From positions 1-64,000 of the forward strand of contig NZ_CADIKB010000024.1 in the NCBI RefSeq assembly GCF_902859825.1: a stretch of 64,000 nucleotides of DNA, given 5' to 3'. Position numbers and translations under genes: made by a program. The notes beneath the pieces were generated by a model, which made no database searches, was not told where the DNA came from, and saw nothing but the letters and a program-made list of their open reading frames with translations. This DNA comes from Paraburkholderia phenoliruptrix (lineage in GTDB: Bacteria; Pseudomonadota; Gammaproteobacteria; Burkholderiales; Burkholderiaceae). Below are positions 19,329 to 29,294 of this stretch, piece by piece (the first letter of the stretch is position 1; each line of letters begins with the position of its first letter).

Positions 19329-20606
19329 ATGAACGCAACGACTGCAGCAAGCCTTGCGGGAAGCCGGGGAAATTCATGGCGGGCGGTGGTCGCCGCGTCG
19401 ATCGGCAACGCGCTCGAGTGGTTCGATCTCGTGGTCTACGGTTTTTTTGCCGTGGTGATCGCGAAGCTGTTTTTTCCGGCCGGCAACGACACCGTCTCGC
19501 TACTGCTTACGCTCGGCACGTTCGGCGTGTCGTTTTTCATGCGGCCGCTCGGAGCCATCGTGATCGGCGCGTACGCGGATCGCGGGGGGCGCAAGGCGGC
19601 GCTCACGCTGTCCATCCTGCTGATGATGGGCGGCACGCTGATCATCGCGATTTTGCCGACCTACCAGAGCATCGGCCTCGCCGCGCCGGTGATTCTCGTG
19701 ATTGCGCGTTTGATGCAGGGTTTTTCGGCCGGCGGCGAATTCGGCAGCGCGACGGCCTTTCTCGCGGAGCACGTGCCGGGACGGCGCGGCTTTTTCGCGA
19801 GCTGGCAGGTCGCGAGCCAGGGGCTCACCACGCTGCTCGCGGCGGGTTTCGGCGTCGTGCTGACCGGCAATCTGTCGCCCGCGCAGATGGCTTCCTGGGG
19901 ATGGCGCGTGCCGTTCTTCTTCGGGCTGCTGATCGGGCCGGTGGCCTGGTACATTCGCACGAAGCTCGACGAAACGCCTGAGTTTCTCGCCGCCGAAACC
20001 ACGACCACGCCGTTGCGCGACACGTTCGCGAGCCAGAAGCTGCGGCTCGTGATCGCCATCGGCGCGGTGGTGCTGGGCACGGTGTCGACTTACCTCGTGC
20101 TGTTCATGCCGACTTTCGGCGTGAAGCAATTGGGACTTGCGCCCTCGGTCGCGTTCTCGACTATCGCGCTGACGGGCCTGATTCAGATGGTGTTCGCGCC
20201 GGTCGTCGGTCACCTGTCGGACCGGCACGGACGTACGTCGATCATGCTGATCTCCGGGCTGCTGCTGCTCGTGCTGATCTATCCGGCGTTTGTCTATCTG
20301 GTCGCGCATCCGACCTTCGGCACGCTGATCGCGCTGCAAGTCGTGCTCGGCTTTCTGATGACCGGCTATTTCGGAGCGCTGCCCGGCTTGCTCTCGGAAA
20401 TGTTCCCCGTGCAGACGCGCACGACCGGCATGTCGCTGGCTTATAACATCGCGGTGACGGTGTTCGGCGGCTTCGGACCGTTCATTATCGCGTGGCTGAT
20501 CAGCTTTACCGGTTCCAAGGCGGCGCCGAGCTACTACCTGATTTTCGCGGCGCTGCTGAGCATCGCGGCGCTCGTTGCGGCGCGCCGCAAGCTCGGGTTC
20601 CGGTAG
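19329..20606 (+). CDS. MFS transporter, metabolite:H+ symporter (MHS) type
   Basis: 425 residues with 12 predicted membrane helices. The N-terminus GNALEWFDLVVYGFFAVVIAK and the loop YADRGGRKAALTLS, with a second copy at SDRHGRTSIML, are signatures of the MHS family (alpha-ketoglutarate, proline/betaine and citrate permeases). GGAG lies just before the ATG. The substrate cannot be told from sequence; a di- or tricarboxylate is a reasonable guess. Confidence 0.88.
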   Translation: MNATTAASLAGSRGNSWRAVVAASIGNALEWFDLVVYGFFAVVIAKLFFPAGNDTVSLLLTLGTFGVSFFMRPLGAIVIGAYADRGGRKAALTLSILLMMGGTLIIAILPTYQSIGLAAPVILVIARLMQGFSAGGEFGSATAFLAEHVPGRRGFFASWQVASQGLTTLLAAGFGVVLTGNLSPAQMASWGWRVPFFFGLLIGPVAWYIRTKLDETPEFLAAETTTTPLRDTFASQKLRLVIAIGAVVLGTVSTYLVLFMPTFGVKQLGLAPSVAFSTIALTGLIQMVFAPVVGHLSDRHGRTSIMLISGLLLLVLIYPAFVYLVAHPTFGTLIALQVVLGFLMTGYFGALPGLLSEMFPVQTRTTGMSLAYNIAVTVFGGFGPFIIAWLISFTGSKAAPSYYLIFAALLSIAALVAARRKLGFR

Positions 20607-20634
20607 GCGGCAGCGAAGGCTACGCGGTAAACGC

Positions 20635-20666
20635 AAAAGGCCGGCTCATCACGAACCGGCCTTTTT
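20635..20666. terminator. Bidirectional terminator between MFS permease and secF
   Basis: AAAAGGCCGG (20635-20644) pairs with CCGGCCTTTTT (20656-20666), with T-runs on both strands, between two convergent genes. Confidence 0.88.
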
Positions 20667-20715
20667 CATTGCGGCAGCTAACTGCGGCTTGCGATTGCGG
20701 CCGACTCAGCCGCGA

Positions 20716-21666
20716 TCAGACCTGCGCGCCCGCGTTCGGATCGTTCGGGTCGACGCGTTCTTTCTTGTCCTTCAGCAGATCTTCGCGCTTTACGCCAAAC
20801 CACATGGCGAGCGCCGCGGCGACGAACACCGACGAGTAGATGCCGAACAGAATACCGATCGTCAGCGCCAGCGCGAAGTAGTGCAGCGTCGGGCCGCCGA
20901 ACAGGAACATGGAGAGCACCATCATCTGCGTACAGCCGTGCGTGATGATGGTCCGCGACATGGTGCTCGTAATGGCGTGGTTGATGACCTCGATCACCGT
21001 CATCTTGCGTTCGCGACGGAACGTTTCGCGAATCCGGTCGAAGATAACCACCGACTCGTTCACCGAATAGCCGAGCACCGCGAGCACGGCGGCCAGCACC
21101 GACAGCGAGAACTCCCACTGGAAGAACGCGAAGAAGCCGAGAATGATCACCACGTCGTGCAAGTTCGCGATCACGCCCGCCACCGCGTACTTCCATTCGA
21201 ACCGGAACGACAGATAGATCACGATGCCGACCACCACGCAGGCAAGCGCGAGCAGGCCGTCGGTGGCGAGTTCCTTGCCGACCTGCGGGCCGACGAACTC
21301 GACGCGCTGCAACTGCACCTGCGGCGTGTCGGTTTTCAGCGCGCCCATCACCTGGTCGCTTTGTTGCGCGGACGTGAGCCCGTGTTTGAGCGGCAGGCGG
21401 ATCAGCACGTCGCGCGAGGTGCCGAAGTTCTGCACCTGCGCGTCGGCATAGCCGAGCTTGTTCAGCGTGTTGCGCACCGGGTCGAGCGGCGCCGCGCCCG
21501 GATACTGCACTTCGATCACCGTGCCGCCGGTGAACTCCACCGACAGATGCAGCCCGCGATGCACGAGAAAAAACACGGCCGCGAGGAACGTCAACAGCGA
21601 AATGGCGTTGAAGATCAACGCACGCTGCATGAACGGAATGTCTTTGCGAAAACGGAAAAATTCCAT
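20716..21666 (-). CDS. secF: Protein translocase subunit SecF
   Basis: 316 residues with six membrane helices and a periplasmic domain after the first helix. SVLAAVLAVLGYSVNESVVIFDRIRE is the SecF hallmark. With SecD it pulls exported proteins through SecYEG using the proton gradient. It is the last gene of the queA-tgt-yajC-secD-secF cluster and begins 18 bases after secD. Confidence 0.96.
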   Translation of the reverse strand: MEFFRFRKDIPFMQRALIFNAISLLTFLAAVFFLVHRGLHLSVEFTGGTVIEVQYPGAAPLDPVRNTLNKLGYADAQVQNFGTSRDVLIRLPLKHGLTSAQQSDQVMGALKTDTPQVQLQRVEFVGPQVGKELATDGLLALACVVVGIVIYLSFRFEWKYAVAGVIANLHDVVIILGFFAFFQWEFSLSVLAAVLAVLGYSVNESVVIFDRIRETFRRERKMTVIEVINHAITSTMSRTIITHGCTQMMVLSMFLFGGPTLHYFALALTIGILFGIYSSVFVAAALAMWFGVKREDLLKDKKERVDPNDPNAGAQV

Positions 21667-21684
21667 GGTCTTGTTCTCCGGGAC

Positions 21685-23745
21685 TCAGCGGGATGAACCC
21701 GGTTTCTGCGGCGTGCCCGGCGTGCCGGGGGCATTGCGGCGACGCACGGTCGGCTTGCCGGCGCGCGATTGCGCGGCTGCCGCGGGCGCTTTCGGCTTCG
21801 CGGCGGCTGCAGTGGCTGCGCGCATGGCCTGCGCGGTGTCCGTTGCCGAGTCGTCGTTGCCCAGATAGGCAGCGGAGCCCGCGGGCGCGGTTTCCGGACG
21901 CCACACCTGGCCGATGGCGAGCGACTTCAGCTTCTTCTTGCCGCCGTACCAGAGATTGACGATACCGCGCGAGAAGAACACCGCCGAGAACATCGACGTC
22001 AGAATGCCGATACAGTGCACGATCGCGAAACCGCGCACCGGCCCCGAGCCGAAGGCGAGCAGCGCGACGCCCGCGATCAGCGTGGTGACGTTCGAGTCGA
22101 GGATGGTCGCCCAGGCATGCGCGTAGCCGTTCTGGATGGCCAGTTGCGGCGGCGCGCCGTTGCGCAGTTCTTCCCGCACGCGTTCGTTGATCAGCACGTT
22201 TGCGTCGATCGCCATACCGAGCGCGAGCGCAATAGCCGCGATACCCGGCAACGTCAGCGTGGCCTGCAGCATGGAGAGCACCGCGATCAGCAGCAGCAGG
22301 TTCACGGACAGGCCGATCATGGAGATCACGCCGAACAGCATGTAGTACGCGATCATGAAGACGGCGATGGCCGCAAAGCCCCACACCACCGAATGGAAGC
22401 CCTTCTTGATGTTGTCGGCGCCGAGGCTCGGGCCGATGGTGCGTTCCTCGATGATGTCCATGGGCGCGGCGAGCGAGCCGGCGCGCAGCAGCAGCGCGAG
22501 GTCGGCGGCGGCTTGCGGCGTCGGCTGGCCGGTAATCTGGAAGCGGTCGCCGAGTTCCGACTGGATGGTCGCGACCGTCAGCACCTCACCCTTGCCCTTT
22601 TCGAACAGCACCATGGCCATCGGCTTGCCGATGTTGTCGCGCGACACGCTGCGCACGGCGCGGCCGCCGGCCGAGTCGAGGCGAATGTTGACGGACGGGC
22701 GCTGATGTTCGTCGAAGCCCGCCGACGCGTCGATAATCCGGTCGCCGGTGAAGATGATCTGCTTTCTCAGCAGCACGGGCGTCTGGTTGCCTTGCGTGAA
22801 CAGCTCGTCGCCGGGCGGCACGGGGTCGGACGGATTCGGATGCGTGTTGACCGGGTCGGCGAGACGCGCTTCGAGCGTCGCCGTCCGGCCGATGATGTCC
22901 TTTGCCTTCGCCGTGTCCTGCACGCCCGGCAGTTCGACCACGATCCGGTCGGCGCCTTGCTGCTGGATAACCGGCTCGGCCACGCCGAGTTCGTTCACGC
23001 GGTTATGCAGCGTGGTGATGTTCTGCTTGAGCGCGGCGTCCTGCACGGCTTTCTGCACGGTCGGCGTGAAGGTGCCGACGAGCTGCACGGAACCGTCCGG
23101 GCCGTTTTGCGACGCCCATTGCAATTCGCCGATGCTGCGGCTCAATTGCTTGGCCGCGGCGTCCGCCGTGGCCTGGTCGGCGAAATTGATCACCACCGTC
23201 TGGTTGACGCGGTTTACGCCGCCGTCGCGGATGTTGTTGTCGCGCAAGAGCGTGCGCGCATCCGACGCGTCGGAGTCGAGCTTCTTGTTGAGCGCGCCCG
23301 CCATGTCGACCTGCAGCAGGAAGTGCACGCCGCCGCGCAAGTCGAGACCGAGGTACATGGGCAGCGCGTGCAAGGCGGTCAGCCAGCGCGGCGACGCACT
23401 TTGCAGATTCAGCGCGACGACGAACTGCGGGTCGCTCGGGTCGCTGTTGAGCGACTTCTGCAGCAGGTCTTTCACGCGCAATTGCGTGTCCGTGTCGAGA
23501 AGACGCACGCGAATGTTCGCGTTGGTCGACGAGTTGTCGAACGTGACGTCTTCCGGCTTGATCTGATTGGCTGCGAGCGCGGCTTCGACCGCCGACAGCG
23601 TGGTCGAGTCGAGCTTGACCGTTGCCTTGCCGCTCGACACCTGCACCGCCGGCGCTTCGCCGAACAGATTGGGCAGCGTGTACACGAGGCCGATGACGAG
23701 AGCCACCAGCATCACGGCGTATTTCCAGAGGGGGTAACGATTCAT
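21685..23745 (-). CDS. secD: Protein translocase subunit SecD
   Basis: 686 residues. The first helix (WKYAVMLVALVIGLVYTLPN) is followed by a large periplasmic part including GLDLRGGVHFLLQVD, then six-helix membrane motifs (GLSVNLLLLIAVLSMLQATLTLPG, GMAIDANVLINERVREE). The C-terminal about 65 residues are a Lys/Ala/Pro-rich, probably disordered tail that is longer than in E. coli SecD. Confidence 0.96.
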   Translation of the reverse strand: MNRYPLWKYAVMLVALVIGLVYTLPNLFGEAPAVQVSSGKATVKLDSTTLSAVEAALAANQIKPEDVTFDNSSTNANIRVRLLDTDTQLRVKDLLQKSLNSDPSDPQFVVALNLQSASPRWLTALHALPMYLGLDLRGGVHFLLQVDMAGALNKKLDSDASDARTLLRDNNIRDGGVNRVNQTVVINFADQATADAAAKQLSRSIGELQWASQNGPDGSVQLVGTFTPTVQKAVQDAALKQNITTLHNRVNELGVAEPVIQQQGADRIVVELPGVQDTAKAKDIIGRTATLEARLADPVNTHPNPSDPVPPGDELFTQGNQTPVLLRKQIIFTGDRIIDASAGFDEHQRPSVNIRLDSAGGRAVRSVSRDNIGKPMAMVLFEKGKGEVLTVATIQSELGDRFQITGQPTPQAAADLALLLRAGSLAAPMDIIEERTIGPSLGADNIKKGFHSVVWGFAAIAVFMIAYYMLFGVISMIGLSVNLLLLIAVLSMLQATLTLPGIAAIALALGMAIDANVLINERVREELRNGAPPQLAIQNGYAHAWATILDSNVTTLIAGVALLAFGSGPVRGFAIVHCIGILTSMFSAVFFSRGIVNLWYGGKKKLKSLAIGQVWRPETAPAGSAAYLGNDDSATDTAQAMRAATAAAAKPKAPAAAAQSRAGKPTVRRRNAPGTPGTPQKPGSSR

Positions 23746-23862
23746 GAGTGGTCCAACGGAAGGTTGGCTTTTAAGCGATGCGCCCAGCGATGAGCGCCGG
23801 CGACCCGCGGCAGCTTTGCATGGGTCGCCGGCGAGGCCGCGCCGGACGCGAGAGAGCAGGCC

Positions 23863-24192
23863 TTACAGCGACTTGATCGTGCCCTTCGGGAGAATCGTCG
23901 TGACCGACGCTTTTTGCACGGTGATTTCCGTGCCTTCCGAAATTTCGACGCCGACGTAAGCCTCGCCCACCTTGGTCACCTTGCCGACGATGCCGCCGTT
24001 CGTCACCACTTCATCGCCCTTGGCCATTGCGGCGAGCATGTTGCGGTGTTCCTTCTGGCGCTTCATTTGCGGGCGAATCATGATGAAGTACAGCACGCCG
24101 AACATCAGGATCAGCGGCAGGAAGCTCATCAGATTCGACTCAACGCCACCTGCTGCGGTGCCTTGGGCGAAGGCATTGGAAATGAACGACAC
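23863..24192 (-). CDS. yajC: Preprotein translocase subunit YajC
   Basis: 109 residues starting at GTG 24192, with GGAGAG upstream; upstream in-frame codons are not family-like. It has one membrane helix (LMSFLPLILMFGVLYFIMIRP) followed by the standard KRQKEHRNMLAAMAKGDEVVTNGGIVGKV. It is an accessory to the SecDF complex. Confidence 0.95.
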   Translation of the reverse strand: MSFISNAFAQGTAAGGVESNLMSFLPLILMFGVLYFIMIRPQMKRQKEHRNMLAAMAKGDEVVTNGGIVGKVTKVGEAYVGVEISEGTEITVQKASVTTILPKGTIKSL

Positions 24193-24390
24193 GTTGGTCT
24201 CTCCGTTATAGATCAATTCAATCAAAAAAATCAGCCGGTTATTCTACCACCGGCATGGCGCGCGTCGGCGCGGCGATTCGGCTTTGCGATCAACCGCTTA
24301 AAGCCGTTTTTCGTCGTCCTCGAAAGTGGATTGTAAGGTTTTATGAGAACCGCTGACGGATTCGTCCTTCGAATCTGACAGCGTTCGTCG

Positions 24391-25566
24391 TCATGGCGCC
24401 TCGTCGACGCCGCGCGCGCGGTTCTCGTGAAAGCGCTTGCGGAACGGCTCGAACATTTTGGCGTCGATCGCGTCGCGCATTTCCTGCATGAGTTCGAGGT
24501 AGTAGTGCAGGTTATGAATCGTATTCAGCTGTGCGCCCAGAATTTCCCCGACGCGATGCAGATGATGCAGATACCCACGAGTGAAATTTCGGCACGTGTA
24601 GCAGCCGCATTGCTCGTCGAGCGGTCGCAGCGAGTTCTTGTGCGTGGCGTTGCGAATCTTGATGTCGCCAAAGCGCGTAAAGAGCCAGCCGTTGCGCGCG
24701 TTGCGCGTGGGCATTACGCAGTCGAACATGTCGACGCCGGCCGCGACGCCCGCCACCAGGTCTTCCGGCGTGCCGACGCCCATCAGATAGTGCGGCTTGT
24801 TGGCTGGGAGTTTCGGGCCGATGTGGTTCAGCACGCGCATCATGTCTTCTTTCGGCTCGCCGACCGAGAGCCCGCCGATGGCCAGACCGTGAAAATCCTT
24901 CTCCGCGAGACCCGCGAGCGACTCGTCGCGCAGGTCCTCGAACATGCCGCCCTGAACAATGCCGAAGAGCGCGTTCGGATTGGCGAGCCGGCGGAATTCG
25001 TCGATCGAGCGCTGCGCCCAGCGCATCGACATGCGCATGGAGTCGGCCGCCTCCTTGTGCGAGGTCGGCACATTGTTGGTCGCGTAGGGCGTGCACTCGT
25101 CGAACTGCATGACGATGTCAGAGTTCAGCACTTTCTGGATCTGCATCGACACTTCCGGCGACAGGAACAGCTTGTCGCCGTTGATCGGCGAGGCAAACGT
25201 CACGCCGTCTTCGGTGATCTTGCGCAGGTCGCCGAGCGAAAATACCTGAAAGCCGCCGGAGTCGGTCAGGATCGGCTTTTTCCAGCCCATGAAGCCGTGC
25301 AGGCCGCCGTGCGCGGCGATGGTTTCGAGTCCCGGGCGTAGCCACAGGTGAAACGTATTGCCGAGGATGATCTGCGCGTGCATTTCCTCGAGCTCGCGCG
25401 GCTGCACCGCTTTCACGGTGCCGTAGGTGCCGACCGGCATGAAGATCGGTGTTTCGACGACGCCGTGGTTCAGCGTGACGCGGCCGCGGCGCGCGGCGCC
25501 GTCGGTGCCGCGCAGCTCAAAGTGGAGGCCGTCGGCGGGTGGTTGAAATGGATGACCGGTGGTCAT
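24391..25566 (-). CDS. tgt: Queuine tRNA-ribosyltransferase (Tgt)
   Basis: 391 residues from ATG 25566 with GGAG upstream. It exchanges guanine 34 for preQ1 in tRNAs with GUN anticodons. Visible motifs are ILTDSGGFQVFSLG (active Asp), GIVQGG, GGLSVGEP, FDCVMPTRNARNG (nucleophile Asp) and the zinc site CGCYTC...H. queA lies upstream in the same operon. Confidence 0.96.
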   Translation of the reverse strand: MTTGHPFQPPADGLHFELRGTDGAARRGRVTLNHGVVETPIFMPVGTYGTVKAVQPRELEEMHAQIILGNTFHLWLRPGLETIAAHGGLHGFMGWKKPILTDSGGFQVFSLGDLRKITEDGVTFASPINGDKLFLSPEVSMQIQKVLNSDIVMQFDECTPYATNNVPTSHKEAADSMRMSMRWAQRSIDEFRRLANPNALFGIVQGGMFEDLRDESLAGLAEKDFHGLAIGGLSVGEPKEDMMRVLNHIGPKLPANKPHYLMGVGTPEDLVAGVAAGVDMFDCVMPTRNARNGWLFTRFGDIKIRNATHKNSLRPLDEQCGCYTCRNFTRGYLHHLHRVGEILGAQLNTIHNLHYYLELMQEMRDAIDAKMFEPFRKRFHENRARGVDEAP

Positions 25567-25679
25567 TGAGCTCACTCCGTGGCAAACCGGAAAACAGTCC
25601 GGCGCGGTAAAGAAAATGCCGCCGCGATGGCTCGCAGCGGCGTGCAAAAAACGTCGAAAACGACAGGCGCTCTGTCAGA

Positions 25680-26738
25680 TCAACCGTCGCGGCGAGTCAG
25701 CAGCATCGCATCGCCGTAGCTGAAAAAGCGGTAGCGTTGCTCGATGGCATGACGATACGCGGCGCGAATCGTCTCCACGCCGGCGAATGCCGACACCAGC
25801 ATCAGCAATGTCGACTTCGGCAGATGAAAATTCGTCACCAGCCGGTCGACCACGCGAAACTTGTAGCCCGGCGTGATGAAAATGTCGGTTTCCGTGCTCG
25901 CCGCGCCGAGCGGCCGGCCGGCGGCTTCGGCGTCGCGCGCGGCGGCTTCGAGCGCGCGCATCGACGTGGTGCCCACGGCGATCACGCGGTTGCCGCGCGC
26001 CTTGGTGGCAGCGATCTTGTCGGCGAGCGACTGCGGCAGGTGATACCACTCGCTGTGCATCTTGTGCTCGGCGAGGTTTTCCACGCGCACCGGCTGGAAC
26101 GTGCCCGCGCCGACGTGCAGCGTCAGCGTCGCGCGCTCCACGCCGTGCGCGTCGAGCCGCGCGAAAAGCGACTCGTCGAAATGCAGGCCCGCCGTGGGTG
26201 CCGCGACCGCGCCCGGATTTTGCGCATACACGGTTTGATAGCGCGTTTCGTCGACGGCGTCGGGATCGTGCTCGATATAGGGCGGCAACGGCAGGCGGCC
26301 GTGCTGCTCGATCAGCGTCAGGCAGTCGGCGGGGAAATGCAGTGTGTAGAACGGCTCCACGCGCTCGCCGACGGTCACGTCGAACGCATCGGCAAGACGG
26401 ATCGTCGTGCCCGGCTGCGGGCTTTTGCTCGCGCGGATCTGCGCGAGCGCCGTGCGCTCGCCGGTGAGCCGCTCGACCAGCACCTCGATCTTGCCGCCAC
26501 TTGCCTTCTGGCCGAGAAAGCGCGCCTTCAGGACTTTGGTATCGTTAAAGACCAGCAGGTCGCCGGGCGAAATGCAGTCGGGCAACTCGGAAAAGCGGCG
26601 GTCGACGAGGCGCGCGGCGCGCTCGGCATCGGCGGCGTTGTCGACCTGGAGCAGACGGCTCGCGCTGCGCTCGGGCAGCGCGACTTGCGCGATCAGCTCA
26701 GGCGGCAGATCGAAATCGAAATCGGAAAGCGTAAACAT
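25680..26738 (-). CDS. queA: S-adenosylmethionine:tRNA ribosyltransferase-isomerase (QueA)
   Basis: 352 residues from ATG 26738. It turns the preQ1 placed by Tgt into epoxyqueuosine. Typical stretches are FDLPPELIAQVALPERSASRLL, GDLLVFNDTKVLKARF, AAPTAGLHFDE and ITPGYKFRVVDRLVTNFHLPKSTLLMLVSAF. It is divergent from recG, with about 120 bases between the starts. Confidence 0.96.
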   Translation of the reverse strand: MFTLSDFDFDLPPELIAQVALPERSASRLLQVDNAADAERAARLVDRRFSELPDCISPGDLLVFNDTKVLKARFLGQKASGGKIEVLVERLTGERTALAQIRASKSPQPGTTIRLADAFDVTVGERVEPFYTLHFPADCLTLIEQHGRLPLPPYIEHDPDAVDETRYQTVYAQNPGAVAAPTAGLHFDESLFARLDAHGVERATLTLHVGAGTFQPVRVENLAEHKMHSEWYHLPQSLADKIAATKARGNRVIAVGTTSMRALEAAARDAEAAGRPLGAASTETDIFITPGYKFRVVDRLVTNFHLPKSTLLMLVSAFAGVETIRAAYRHAIEQRYRFFSYGDAMLLTRRDG

Positions 26739-26860
26739 GCAAACGACTGGAAGCGAATGGGGACTGAATTGAGCCGAAGCCTCGGCCGGGCAGCTATGAT
26801 TGCGGGACGCCGCGGCGGCCCGCGAGCCGGCGCGCACGTGCAGCCAACCGTAGCCAGCCG

Positions 26861-29113
26861 ATGGCCGCGCAGCCTTCGACACTTTTGACAGCCGATATTG
26901 TACTTGCGAAGCAGCCCATGCCTTTGTCCGACCGCCGATCGCCTTCCGCAGATGAACTGAGCGCCGAACTGGCAGCCCGCGTCGCGCGAGACGACGGGTT
27001 GGGCAAGCCTGCGGCGAAATCCGCGGCCAATTCCGCAGCCAAAGCGGCCTCCACCAAAACCGCCGACAAACTCGCCAAGCTCGGCCTCACGCGCGACATC
27101 GACCTCGTGCTGCATCTGCCGATGCGCTACGAGGACGAAACCTCGCTCACGCCGATCGGTCATCTGCTGCCCGGCGGCATCGCGCAAACGGAAGGCGTGG
27201 TGTTCGACAACGAGATCGCCTATCGTCCGCGCCGTCAGTTGCTCGTCAAATTGCGCGACGATGCCGGCGACGAACTCGTGCTGCGCTTTCTGAACTTCTA
27301 CGGTTCGCAGGTCAAGCAGATGGCCATCGGCGCGCGGCTGCGCGTGCGCGGCGACGTGCGAGGCGGCTTCTTCGGCATGGAGATGGTGCATCCCGCAGTG
27401 CGCGTGGTCGACGAGGACACGCCGCTGCCGCAAGCGCTCACGCCGGTTTATCCGAGCACCGCGGGCGTGACACAGGCCTATTTGCGCAAGGCAATCGACA
27501 ACGCGTTGTCGCGCACGTCGCTGCCGGAGCTGTTGCCCGAGGCCGTCGCACGCGAATGGCTGCAGCCGCTTGGCGTGCCCTCGCTGATGGACGCGGTGCG
27601 CACGCTGCATCATCCGGGCGCGCAGTCGGACGAGACCGCGTTGATCGACGGCACGCATCCGGCGTGGGTGCGCATCAAGTTCGAGGAACTGCTCGCGCAG
27701 CAGATGTCGCTCAAGCGCGCGCACGAGGAGCGCCGCACGCGCGCCGCGCCGGCCATGCCGCGTCGCAAGCTGGGCGACGAAGCGGCGCTCGTCGCGCGTC
27801 TGCTGAAGGCGCTGCCGTTTTCGCTGACGAAGGCGCAGGAGCGCGTGGGCGGCGAGATCGCGCTCGATTTGACCCAGCCGCATCCGATGCAGCGGCTCCT
27901 GCAGGGCGACGTCGGCAGCGGCAAGACCATTGTGGCGGCGCTGGCTGCCGCGCAGGCGATCGACGCCGGGTACCAGGCCGCGCTCATGGCGCCCACCGAA
28001 ATTCTCGCCGAGCAGCACGCGCGCAAGCTGCGCGGCTGGCTGGAGCCGCTCGGCGTGAGCGTCGCGTGGCTCGCGGGCAGCCTGAAGGCGAAGGAAAAGC
28101 GCGCGGCTATCGAAGCCGCCGCGCTCGGCACCGCGCAACTCGTGATCGGCACGCACGCGATCATCCAGGACACGGTAGAGTTCGCCCGGCTCGGGCTTGT
28201 GATCGTCGACGAACAGCACCGCTTCGGCGTCGCGCAACGTCTCGCGCTGCGCGCCAAAGCACTGAACGCCGCTGACGGCGCGCGCGATTTCCAGCCGCAT
28301 CAGCTGATGATGTCCGCCACGCCCATTCCGCGCACGCTCGCCATGACGTATTACGCGGACCTCGACGTCTCGACGATCGACGAATTGCCGCCCGGGCGCA
28401 CGCCCATTCTCACCAAGCTCGTGTCCGACGCGCGCCGCGAGGAAGTGATCGGCCGCGTGCGCGAAGCGGCGCTGACCGGGCGGCAGGTCTATTGGGTGTG
28501 TCCGCTGATCGAGGAAAGCGAGACGCTGCAACTGCAGACCGCGGTCGAGACCTATGAAACGCTGGTCGCGGCTTTGCCGGAATTGAAGGTCGGGCTCGTG
28601 CACGGCCGTCTCGCGCCGGCCGAGAAGGCCGCGGTGATGGATGCGTTCACGCGCAACGAGGTGCAGCTGCTCGTCGCGACTACGGTGATCGAAGTGGGCG
28701 TCGACGTGCCGAATGCGTCGCTGATGGTGATCGAGCACGCCGAGCGCTTCGGCCTCGCGCAGCTGCACCAGTTGCGCGGGCGGGTGGGGCGCGGCAGCGC
28801 GGCGTCGGTCTGCGTGCTGCTCTACACCGGACCGCTTTCGATGACCGCGCGCGCCCGCCTGCAAACCATGCGCGAGACGACCGACGGCTTCGAAATCGCG
28901 CGCCGCGATCTGGAGATACGCGGTCCCGGCGAGTTTCTCGGCGCACGGCAGTCCGGCGCGGCGATGCTCCGGTTCGCCGATCTGCAAAACGATCAATGGC
29001 TGATCGAGCCCGCGCGCGAAGCCGCCGCGGCGCTGCTCGAGAAGCATCCTGAGGTGGTCACGCAGCATCTGGCGCGCTGGCTCGGTGCGCGCGAACATTA
29101 CCTGAAGGCGTGA
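26861..29113 (+). CDS. recG: ATP-dependent DNA helicase RecG
   Basis: 750 residues, somewhat longer than E. coli RecG because of an N-terminal Ala/Lys-rich lead-in (about 1-65). The OB-fold wedge region (YEDETSLTPIGHLLPG...LRFLNFYGSQVKQM) is followed by helicase motifs: Walker A LLQGDVGSGKTIVA, DEQHRFGV, MSATPIPRTLAMTYYADLD, IEHAERFGLAQLHQLRGRVGRG. It remodels stalled forks and branched DNA. ATG 26861 is the furthest plausible start; ATG 26918 is an alternative, and neither has an obvious ribosome binding site. Confidence 0.95.
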   Translation: MAAQPSTLLTADIVLAKQPMPLSDRRSPSADELSAELAARVARDDGLGKPAAKSAANSAAKAASTKTADKLAKLGLTRDIDLVLHLPMRYEDETSLTPIGHLLPGGIAQTEGVVFDNEIAYRPRRQLLVKLRDDAGDELVLRFLNFYGSQVKQMAIGARLRVRGDVRGGFFGMEMVHPAVRVVDEDTPLPQALTPVYPSTAGVTQAYLRKAIDNALSRTSLPELLPEAVAREWLQPLGVPSLMDAVRTLHHPGAQSDETALIDGTHPAWVRIKFEELLAQQMSLKRAHEERRTRAAPAMPRRKLGDEAALVARLLKALPFSLTKAQERVGGEIALDLTQPHPMQRLLQGDVGSGKTIVAALAAAQAIDAGYQAALMAPTEILAEQHARKLRGWLEPLGVSVAWLAGSLKAKEKRAAIEAAALGTAQLVIGTHAIIQDTVEFARLGLVIVDEQHRFGVAQRLALRAKALNAADGARDFQPHQLMMSATPIPRTLAMTYYADLDVSTIDELPPGRTPILTKLVSDARREEVIGRVREAALTGRQVYWVCPLIEESETLQLQTAVETYETLVAALPELKVGLVHGRLAPAEKAAVMDAFTRNEVQLLVATTVIEVGVDVPNASLMVIEHAERFGLAQLHQLRGRVGRGSAASVCVLLYTGPLSMTARARLQTMRETTDGFEIARRDLEIRGPGEFLGARQSGAAMLRFADLQNDQWLIEPAREAAAALLEKHPEVVTQHLARWLGAREHYLKA

Positions 29114-29251
29114 GCGCCGACAGGCGCCGCGCCAGGTCGCGCTGCGGGGCGCCTTGGCCGAAGTGGCAGACTGGGCCGGCGCGGCCGACTTCGCGGATAC
29201 AAAGCAAGCGAAACCCGGCAAACCAGGTTGGCGAACCGACCCTATGGGTGT

Positions 29252-29266
29252 ATAACTAGAACCTAT
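29252..29266 (+). promoter_or_regulatory. Candidate OxyR operator upstream of oxyR
   Basis: ATAACTAGAACCTAT matches 9 of the 10 fixed positions of the known OxyR half-site pattern ATAGnTnnnAnCTAT, 28 bases before the oxyR start. A further CTAT lies at 29242. The position fits autoregulation. Confidence 0.5.
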
Positions 29267-29294
29267 CGAATCCATCGCACTGATTGGTCCCCCA

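Noticed and set aside
21769..23793. Plus-strand ORF of 674 codons opposite secD
   Set aside because: Composition (Arg, His, Gln, Asp rich) is that of an antisense frame of a GC-rich gene; secD on the other strand is complete.
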